Source: Diphasiastrum complanatum
Lineage: Eukaryota > Streptophyta > Lycopodiopsida > Lycopodiales > Lycopodiaceae
Assembly: GCA_029204225.1 (NCBI GenBank)
Contig: CM055113.1
Span: 30,709,317 to 30,773,316 of the forward strand
Reading direction: 5' to 3'
DNA length: 64,000 nt
Shown: in pieces, positions 56,669 to 64,000 of the stretch
Numbering within the stretch: the first letter of the stretch is position 1
Layout of the letters: each line of letters begins with the position of its first letter
Translations under genes and position numbers: made by a program
The notes under the pieces: model-generated
The model's database searches: none
What the model saw: only the letters and a program-made list of their open reading frames with translations
What the model was told of the DNA's origin: nothing

Positions 56669-57139
56669 CTCCCCCTTAGTAAGAATCTTGGAAAAATGCT
56701 TTGAATTAAACATATCGTTAAATCTTAGATGAAATTCCTTTTGATAGAGCTTACATGCATTTTGAATTTTCAATAAATTCAGATTGTTACTAAATAGTAA
56801 CATATCATCTACATGAAAGGTGATGATTATGAAGGGATTCGACGCAGACTGAAAATAAAAATTCAAACTTGTCGGGTCTGGTATAAAACCATTCTTGTTA
56901 AAAGATGCATTGGTCTTCTTTTTATCAGCGTCAGGTGTTAACATTGCCTCTAAAACAACGTTTGATTCCTGCACAAAGTAACAGGCCGGATCATTTATAA
57001 ATTGGGATGCAGGCTGTCTTGAATGGTTCGATCTTCTAGTTTGAACTACGATCCTCTGATGCGATTCATTTTGTTGAGGGACTGCCTCGTTGTCAGAGTC
57101 AGTGTAAGTGTCAATCTTGATCAGTCCTGAGTCGTTCAT
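56669..57139 (-). pseudogene. Copia linker and reverse transcriptase fragment
   Basis: The 158-codon frame (57139-56663) gives the acidic linker after integrase, SRQPASQFINDPACYFVQE. It then skips most of RT to FIPDPTSLNFYFQSASNPF and the catalytic-like IIITFHVDDMLLFSNN. The box is HVDD. RNase H is absent, so the element cannot supply its own RT. Confidence 0.8.
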
Positions 57140-57990
57140 AGTCGTTGGTGTCGATTCTATGATTTGAATTCAAAGTAGCTTTCCCCTTGTAGTCGATAAA
57201 CTGATCTTCCGCAAAAATGACATTTCTGCTCATGAAGGTCTTCTGAGAGTCCAGATTGAAGAGGTTGTATGTCTGATGGTCTAAGGAATAGCTGATGAGG
57301 ATTGAGCTTCTGCTGGAGTTGTCTAGCTTCCTACTTAGATCAGCAAGGGTCTGTGAGTAGGTTTTGCATCCAAACACTAGAATATTTGTGAGTGATGGCT
57401 TCGATCATGTCCACACCTCATAAGGTGTCTTGCCATTCAGGGCCTCTGAGATGGATCGATTTTGAAGGTAGGTTGTTGTAGTAACAGCTTCTGTCCAGAA
57501 TTTCTTTGGAAGAGAGGGATGCGCTAGCATGCTCTTTGCACTTACGATGAGTGTCTGATTCTTCCTTTGAGCTACAACATTGGACTGAGGTGAGTAGTTG
57601 GCTGAATGTTGTTGTAAATGTATTTGATTGGCCTTGCAAAAAGCTTTGAACTCAGTGGCGATAAATACTCCCGCTGCATCAGAGCGTAGAGCTTTAATTC
57701 TTCTCTCGGTCATTTTTTTTTTATGATGCCTTGAACTGCATGAAGAACTTGAGAATCTCGAATTTGTTTTTCAAAAAATATGTTGCAGTTCTTCGAGAGA
57801 AGTCATCAACGATAGTCAGCAAGTAGACCGCTCCCCCTACGGAAATAGTCTGCATAGGACCACAAATGTCCATGTGTACAAGATCTAACGAACTTTTAGA
57901 AGAACAAACTGAATTGGAAGCGGCTGGAGTTCTAGCATGCTTGTTGGAAATATAGCTTTCACATAAAGAATTTGATTTGCTCATAAAGGG
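57111..57990 (-). pseudogene. Copia integrase
   Basis: On the minus strand, a GAG-pre-integrase end (YISNKHARTPAA) leads to the core: LDLVHMDICGPMQTISVGGA, YLLTIVDDFSRRTATYFLKN, IKALRSDAAGVFIATEFKAF, then SANYSPQSNVVAQRKNQTLI. The C-terminal part is FGCKTYSQTLADLSRKLDNS then LISYSLDHQTYNLFNLD. The Asp residues of the DDE triad are present, but the expected Glu position reads QSNVVAQRKN, so catalysis is doubtful. Frameshifts are at about 57715 and 57390. Confidence 0.9.
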
Positions 57991-58049
57991 TAGATCTCAT
58001 ACTAAATTCTATTTTGACATTTGTTGAATACAACTAGATTTTAAATGGC

Positions 58050-58505
58050 CTAATCTGAAATGCCAAAGCATCTCAGTTGATTCAGAAGTTGAAGTGAAAA
58101 GAGCTTGACTATTATAGAATATGAGTGATTGATTTTGTACAAATTTCCACACCTTCTACTGAAAGCAATAACTTTCCTAGATTCGTCAAAAATAGTGCAG
58201 CCCTGTCTATTGAATTTGACCTTCTGACCCGAATCTGTGATTCTGCTAACTGAGACCAAGTTTTTCGTCAGATTTGGAATGTGAAGAACATTGGACAAGA
58301 ACATTACTTCACCTTTTTGAAATTTGACTTTGACTGTTCCTACACCCTCGATAGTATGAGATGAGTTGTCTCCAAGTTGCACAACTATAGGACGGGTGTA
58401 TGACTTGTAGTCATGGAACCAGTCGCGATGGTGACTCATGTGCTGCGACGCACCTGAGTCCAAATACCAGGAACCGATATCCTGTTGTTCTTCGACTTTG
58501 TTCAA
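58050..58505 (-). pseudogene. Copia protease
   Basis: WYLDSGASQHMSHHRDWFHD carries the DSGA active site. VLHIPNLTKNLVSVSRITDS then gives the conserved second half, and CTIFDESRKVIAFSRRCGNL leads to the GAG-pre-integrase domain. It is open for 151 codons, one of the better preserved domains. Confidence 0.88.
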
Positions 58506-58599
58506 GAAGGCGGCTTCATCCTCCTCCTGTTGCTGGATCGAGTGACTGGTGGAAGCAGCATTTGCTTGTTGTTGGAACTATTGCTTCCTTTCATTGTTG

Positions 58600-59402
58600 T
58601 ATTGCAGCGTTCTACAATCCTTGATAAGGTGACTAGTCCTCTTACATTACTTACAGAATAGATTCTGACTTGGATGAAAGGGTGAAGACTTTGAAGTTGA
58701 TGGTGAGTTTAATACAAGTCATTGCATGTTTCTCTTGTTGTCAAGATAGTCTAATTGTGTAGACCTCTTGGATCTGAACTTCTAATTTTTTGAATACAGA
58801 GCTTGAGGATCCGATCCTGAGCCTAAGGAGGAGGCTGGTCTTCTGATCTCCTCTTGTAGGAGCAGCATGATTACTCTTGATAGAGTGAGGTGCTCCTGGG
58901 TAGAAATTGCCATTACCCAATTTTCGTAGGCTTCAGGTAAAGTCGATAATAGAGTCATGAGTGCATCGAAATATTTTATGCCTGAGCCAGTTGCAGTCAT
59001 CTGGTCCATAAGATTTTTGAAGGTGTTGAGGTGGCTTGAAACATTATCTACGTCAGACATTCTGAGGGTGAAAATTTTCTTCCTCAGATGAAGCTTGGAT
59101 GTAACGTCTCTGATATCATAGAGAGTTGTTAGGATGTCCCATACATCCTTAGTTGTCTGAGCAACACATATGTGGATGATCTGAGTATCCTTGATGTTGA
59201 GGGTGATCATGGCAAATGCTTTGCCATCTCTCAGTCTCCACTTGGTGATGATGGCTACATCACCTTCTGGTTTGAGCTCTATGCCATCAACGATGTCCCA
59301 CAGTTCTTTGGCTAGAAGTATAACCTTCATCTTGAATTTTCAGAGATGGTAGTTATCTCCATCGAGTTTGTCAATGAGAGATGAACTAGATGATGGATCC
59401 AT
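58600..59402 (-). pseudogene. Copia gag (UBN2-type) with decayed zinc knuckle
   Basis: From ATG at 59402 (MDPSSSSSLIDKLDGDNYHL), a stop precedes the 182-codon frame 59330-58782: KVILLAKELWDIVDGIELKP, IIHICVAQTTKDVWDILTTL, LHLRKKIFTLRMSDVDNVSS, LLSTLPEAYENWVMAI. A zinc knuckle near 58640 (LFCK, stop, CKRTSHLIKDC) is broken by a stop codon. Confidence 0.88.
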
Positions 59403-59529
59403 TTTGGTTGAACTAGTTCGTTGGTAGAAACAATGACTGTCGGAATACCGTTGGCTATGCGTTTGCTAGAAAGACGTCTTGGTAGAAACAAGACTGATAA
59501 TCCGCAGTAGAAATGCAGATTACTGAAAT

Positions 59530-59545
59530 GCTCGTTCTGATACCA
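59530..59545 (-). promoter_or_regulatory. Retroelement primer-binding site (minus strand)
   Basis: On the minus strand TGGTATCAGAACGAGC, directly downstream of the 5' LTR. One mismatch to the usual TGGTATCAGAGC. Confidence 0.85.
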
Positions 59546-60613
59546 TGTCGTAAAATGGCATGTGGGCATGAGCGACAATGGAAGCTCGAGGATTGAGCAT
59601 GACGTGTAGGAATGGAAATGCAACAGTTAGCAGCAAAAATATTCAAGTAGAAGAATTCATACAGAATGCACAAATGAACAACGTAGTAGTGAGACAAAAA
59701 TTGCACTCTGATAAATATCAACAGTGAGTACAATAGCTTGAAGTAATTACTTCAGCTTGTTGAGCGAGATAATGCTGGCTACAGAAAACTCTGATTAAAA
59801 GAGAGAAATTCAATTAACTCAATTAACACTTACATGGCTTGAATCAGCTAATATATAGATTTACGAGTGTCGAGGAACAAAAATATCTTACAAGCCTTTA
59901 ATGCTATTTATGCCAGTCTTTGCATATGTACAAAGTTGGTAACCACCAACCACCTTTGGGATATTTGGTTATCCAGCTGTTTTAGAGTTACTGATAAGTT
60001 GGCAACGTCGGTCAGCCCATGTAGCGAAAATGCGAAAAAGCTGAAAAACCCAAAGGTGCCCTTAGACTGAAGGTTTGCAATTCCTGAAGGTGCCCTTACA
60101 CTAAAGGTATGTAAATCCCTAAGGCGCCCCTAGATTCAAGACAGCAAAAAAGGTGAAAAAGACAAAAAAAACCGAAAAGTGCCTTACACTGAAGGTGAAG
60201 GTGCCTTAAACCAAAGGCAGTGAAGAAAGTGAAGGTGCCTTAGATTAAAGGGAGCGAAAAAGACAAAAAAGGAGAAGGTGCCTTAAAAATGATTTCTAAG
60301 GCATCCTGGCCACTTGGCCTATGTGTCGCATTTTTTGTGAAGGGAAAAAGACGAAGTAGGCAAAAAAGCAGAATGTGCCTTAAGAATGGTTTCTAAGCCA
60401 TTTTGGCCACTTGGCCAGTGTGTCGTAGTTTTTGTGAAGGGAAAAAGACGAAGAAGGCAAAAAAGCAAAAGGTGCCTTAAGAATGGTTTCCAAGGCATTT
60501 CAAAAAAAACTTTAAAGGGAGAAAAATGTGAAGGTCCGAAATCATGTTCTCGGCCTTCCGTTTTCAAGATGCTCATTACTTGACGATTTTTAAGGTTGAG
60601 CATAAGAAATCTA
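59546..60613 (-). mobile_element. 5' LTR of the minus-strand Copia element (about 1.07 kb)
   Basis: It matches the 3' LTR (55591-56668) along its length and ends TTTTACGACA next to the PBS. The outer terminus has lost the TGT start. It has three, not four, of the tandem units (starts near 60277, 60376 and 60470), and about 45 bp around 59935-60000 that the other LTR lacks. Confidence 0.88.
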
Positions 60614-62150
60614 GTTGCTCCAACATTCAGGTTGCAGTTGCAGTGCAGCTATGATCTCAACCCTCGTGGAATATTGGCTTTGATCGATTTCCTCTCTGCC
60701 TCCCCTCATGTTGGGAGGATATTTCCTTTCAAACTTCTCTGATTCCTTGGTATCTGCCATATGATTCCTTGGCCTGGTAGGTGAGGCTGCCCTACGTCGT
60801 TGTGGTGGCCTTGCCAAGTAGTCGTCCAGGGCCTCAGTGTCTGTATCACTTTCTTTAGCCCGCTCGCTTGTAGATGGCTCAGCTGCGCCCGTATCTTGCC
60901 TGGACGAGAATCTTCTAGTTTCTGGCGGATCTGCCAGGAAGTCATCGTCACCACCAATGTCAGTGTTAGTTTTTGAAAGGTCATGGATGGAGTGATCAGG
61001 AGAGAGAGGAATATGGATGACAGGTTTAGGAGGAGGTGGGTTTAACAAATTGTACGCCGCACCGGAGGAACGGAGCTGTTGTAGGAACTGGTCCCGTCGG
61101 GCTTTGTATGTGTCAGTTGGACCTTTATATGGGCCCAATAATTTGCTAGGAGGTGGTGGAGAGAAAGTGAAGAGACATGGTAAGTGGAAATAAATGTTAC
61201 AAAAAAATCAATAAGTGGGACCTTTATATGGGCCCAATAATCTACTAGGAGGTACTGGATCTTATTCTCGAGCACTTGGTGTTGGTTTATTAACCAATGC
61301 ATGTGGTAGCTCGCTTCAGATAGGCCGATCATTGAGCGCTTAGCTGCTTTAGAGAGCTTCTTAGGGTCAGTGATGGTTGGGTACTGATCAACGGTGTGGG
61401 TTGGTGAAGCTAATCCAAAGAATAGACATTGTGGAGGGAAACATGGTGGAAGTGGAGGGAGTGGAGAAACAATGTTAGTAGAAACAAAGGTGGTGGTTAG
61501 TGGAGGGGTCAAACTTCTTCCTGCTGATTGATCCGTTTTTTTTGCATCATCGTCATTGATCTCCATCAGGTTTGCAACATTCAAATATTGTGACATGTCC
61601 ATGAGAGTATAGACTTGTTGGGCCTGTGATTGTTGAGCCGCTCCCGTGTCTTGGGGAATGGTACTCCCCACTCCTCCCCCCCCTCCAAAGAATGTGCCGT
61701 TGGTGAGCTTGGTGGCGTTGGTGTGGTAATCAATAGAAGTGGGGTGGTGGCTTGGTCTGGTGGCACGACTTGCATTGTTGTGCTTGTATCTGCTGTTGTG
61801 GATGTATTTGCTCCATCACCCCCATTGATGATGTGTGAGGGTGATGAGTGTTGCTGAGAGGTTGTTTGTGAGGAGGAGCTCCCATCATTAGAGTCTGACT
61901 ACTCAGATTCAGTGCCATCCGGTGATTTTGGCTTTGCCTGGAGCTTCCTTTTGATTCGTTGTTGTCGTGTGTCAGGCAACTGGGCCTTAGAGGTGTTGGC
62001 TTGTTGAACTACCGATGATCCTACTGCTGCTAGATCTGGTTGAGGGCTGGGTTGCTTCTTCTCGAAAATGGTGATTTCCTGCAACTTGGCCGCAATGCAA
62101 AAGTCAACAAGCCTTGACTCGAAGGTCGAACGATTCGTGAAAGTCAGCAT
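60614..62150 (-). other. Unrecognised Pro/Ser/Gln-rich coding sequence
   Basis: On the minus strand three long frames follow each other: 62150-61899 and its continuation to 61581 (ESRLVDFCIAAKLQEITIFE, then Ser/Thr/Pro-rich); 61671-61042 (YTLMDMSQYLNVANLMEIND, KKLSKAAKRSMIGLSEASYH); and 61138-60611 (YKARRDQFLQQLRSSGAAYN, a run of prolines, acidic DDDFLADPP, then basic PPQRRRAASP). A 99-bp period duplication (CCTTTATATGGGCCCAATAAT at 61122 and 61221) explains the overlap of the last two frames. It looks like a disordered structural or gag-like protein. No domain is recognised. Confidence 0.4.
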
Positions 62151-62487
62151 GCTTCTGGGACAAACAAAGAACGAACGATTCGCGAATCATTCACGGATCG
62201 TACATACCTCCAGGACCACAAGAACCGCAAAGGGACACAAAATGAAAATATACGAAAGAAATGAAAAGAATGAAAGGAAACAAAAGAAATGAAGGAGAAT
62301 CCTTCGCGGTGCCAGCTAGCAGCTCAATGGGCTTGGAGGCTTAGACTTCACGCCCAACTAAAACGGGTAGCAACGACGGAGAGTAATTGATTAGCTGATT
62401 AGCGTTAACTACTCTTGTAATTCTCTGTTTTAGTTATCTTGTAAACTCCACGCAGTGGAGATAAAAACTATATTTCTGGATCATAAC
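62151..62487. other. Possible LTR-type sequence upstream of the second chimera
   Basis: It contains AACGATTCGCGAATCATTC and, at 62400-62487, a sequence resembling an LTR R/U5 region (TCTTGTAATTCTCTG, then TAGTTATCTTGTAAACTCC). No boundary could be fixed. Confidence 0.35.
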
Positions 62488-63095
62488 ATAGAATGGTCTA
62501 TTAGTTATGACACTCGACAAAGCAGTTAGTCTTGTCGCTGATGAGAGACTGATGAGGGACAAAGGGGAGGGAAGCAGTGATCAAGAGAAGGCCCTCTTCA
62601 TGAAAGGAAAAAAGAAGAACAAGAACAAGCCAAGATTCGAGAAGATGAAGTCCTCGAATCAACAATCTTCTTCCTATGATCATTGTCACAAACCGGGCCA
62701 TACAGTCAACAAATGTTGGTTCAATCCAGCAATACCTTGCATGCACTATAAGAAGAAGGAGCACTCCACATACGATTGTAGATTCAACCCAAAAAAGAAA
62801 AACAAAGCTGAAAAGGCTAATGTTGCAAAGTCATCCAAGGATGCTGATAGAGGTGATGAAGCCTTTACGATACTTGATGAAGCTTCAACAAGCTACACTG
62901 AACACGACTACGATGTAGTCATTGATTCAGGAACAACATCACACATCACCTGCAACAAGAAGATCTTGATCGACTTTAGAGAGCTAAAAAATAACAGAAC
63001 AGTGATTCTAAGTGATGGGAGCAGACACGGTGTCAAAGGCATCAACACTCTACAACTGCGAACATTGCAAAAAATTTTGTTTTTTGTAACCGAGG
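62488..63095 (+). pseudogene. Copia gag C-terminus and protease start (second copy)
   Basis: Near-identical, in inverse orientation, to 33388-32790. DKAVSLVADERLMRDKGEGS is followed by the same decayed knuckles YDHCHKPGHTVNKC and CMHYKKKEHSTYDC, then VVIDSGTTSHITCNKK and GVKGINTLQLRTLQK. The DSGA active site reads DSGT here. It is truncated at the 5' side within gag. Confidence 0.9.
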
Positions 63096-64000
63096 TTTTT
63101 GAGATTGTTGAAGGGGTGGCGTTGTTGCCTCTCTTATCATGTCGTCATCTATTGTATCCCAGACTTCGCCTGGATACACGTCCCATGTGTTTAGTTTGGG
63201 CCTAGGCCTATATGTTTGTGTGTTGGGTACTTTGGAGATCATTTGCACATGAGCCAAAGGCCCGGGTGACTTGATCTCTTGTGGAATCATTTCAATGGAT
63301 AACGTTTGTTATCTAGATAAAGAAGTACTTGTTCATCCGTCATTTCAACATCATTCATGGAAAGAATACCTTCTTCCGAAACATGGGTGGTAGAGACGCT
63401 CGGTTCTCTTGGGCACCAAGCTATAGGAATAGGGTCAATCATCATAAGCGGAATGATGGGTGTGTCAATGTCTGTAGAATATGGTAGAATATACACATCC
63501 TCTGTAGTGGTTTCGATATGACATCTGTTGGAATCAGCACAGTCCACAGTGGCCAGTGCTTGACCCCAATTCATTATGTCTGTTGATCTCATATAGTGGC
63601 ATGTCGGTTGGAGCAGGACACTATCTGATTCATCATAAATTGTTGATGACCAATCATCATAAATGTTAGCGGCCTCTACATGGCCAGTTGAGTCAATAGT
63701 GACTCGTTTGTTGTTATTGCCGAAGGTGATTTTGCTACGCTTCCAATCTTGGACAACGCCTGCCATTTGTAACCAGGGTGTGCCGAGAAGGAGTTTATAT
63801 GTATTTGCATCATCTGGTAAATCAAGAATGATGCAATCAATGGTAAATTTGACACATGCTATACGAACATTGATATTTTATAAATGACTTGCAGGGTTTG
63901 TACCTTGTTGATTAGCCATGTGAAGTTTGTAGTGTGGCTGATCGAGGGTATGGAATCCCCATGACTTTGCCAATGACAAAGCCATATTGACGCCTCATCC
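63096..64000 (-). pseudogene. Ty3 protease region (second copy, continues beyond the window)
   Basis: It is the inverse of 32790-31884. On the minus strand it contains LQMAGVVQDWKRSKITFGNN, WSSTIYDESDSVLLQPTCHY and IIPLMMIDPIPIAWCP. The window ends within it, at the sequence just after the DSG active site of the left copy. Confidence 0.9.

Overview
This window reads as nuclear DNA of a land plant. The evidence is two spliced plant-type genes with GT-AG introns, decayed Copia and Ty3 LTR retrotransposons primed by initiator-Met tRNA, MITE-like hairpins and very abundant CT/GA microsatellites. No rRNA, tRNA, organellar block, CRISPR array or bacterial operon is visible. The density of CT/GA repeats and of degraded retroelements would suit a large, repeat-rich genome such as a fern, but the sequence alone does not fix the lineage.

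Only two intact host genes are supported. One is a four-exon RBR-type E3 ubiquitin ligase on the minus strand (15292 down to 13041, 466 codons). The other is an eight-exon WAT1-related/EamA (drug/metabolite superfamily) transporter on the plus strand (50385 to 52948, 446 codons). A broken paralogue of the RBR gene, keeping its first exon and a shortened second exon with identical splice phases, lies at 35841-36520 and is cut off by a Ty3 element.

Layout. 1-12.5 kb: a foldback repeat, short tandem duplications and Copia/Ty3 relics, including a Copia family whose LTR is only about 89 bp. 13-15.3 kb: the RBR gene. 15.6-20 kb: GC-rich hairpin repeats, a MITE, CT arrays and an array of 19-bp palindromes on a 28-bp register. 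20-34 kb: nested Copia and Ty3 elements, among them a Copia element on the minus strand whose protease/integrase segment is replaced by an inverted piece of Ty3 gag/protease. 36.5-43.8 kb: a Ty3 chromodomain element with both LTRs, preceded by the 3' end of a second copy sharing the left LTR. 46.0-48.2 kb: a 2.1-kb complex CT minisatellite. 48.4-49.0 kb: a foldback repeat. 50.4-52.9 kb: the transporter gene, closely followed by a truncated Copia copy. 54-60.6 kb: an LTR-like repeat inverted relative to one at 24 kb, and a Copia element with two LTRs of about 1.07 kb. 60.6-64 kb: unrecognised proline/serine-rich coding sequence, then a second, inverted copy of the Copia/Ty3 chimera.

The two host genes show no functional link. 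The most unusual points are the Copia/Ty3 chimera found twice with the same junction, the phased palindrome array, the CT minisatellite with conserved spacer cassettes, and the RBR gene fragment trapped beside a retrotransposon.
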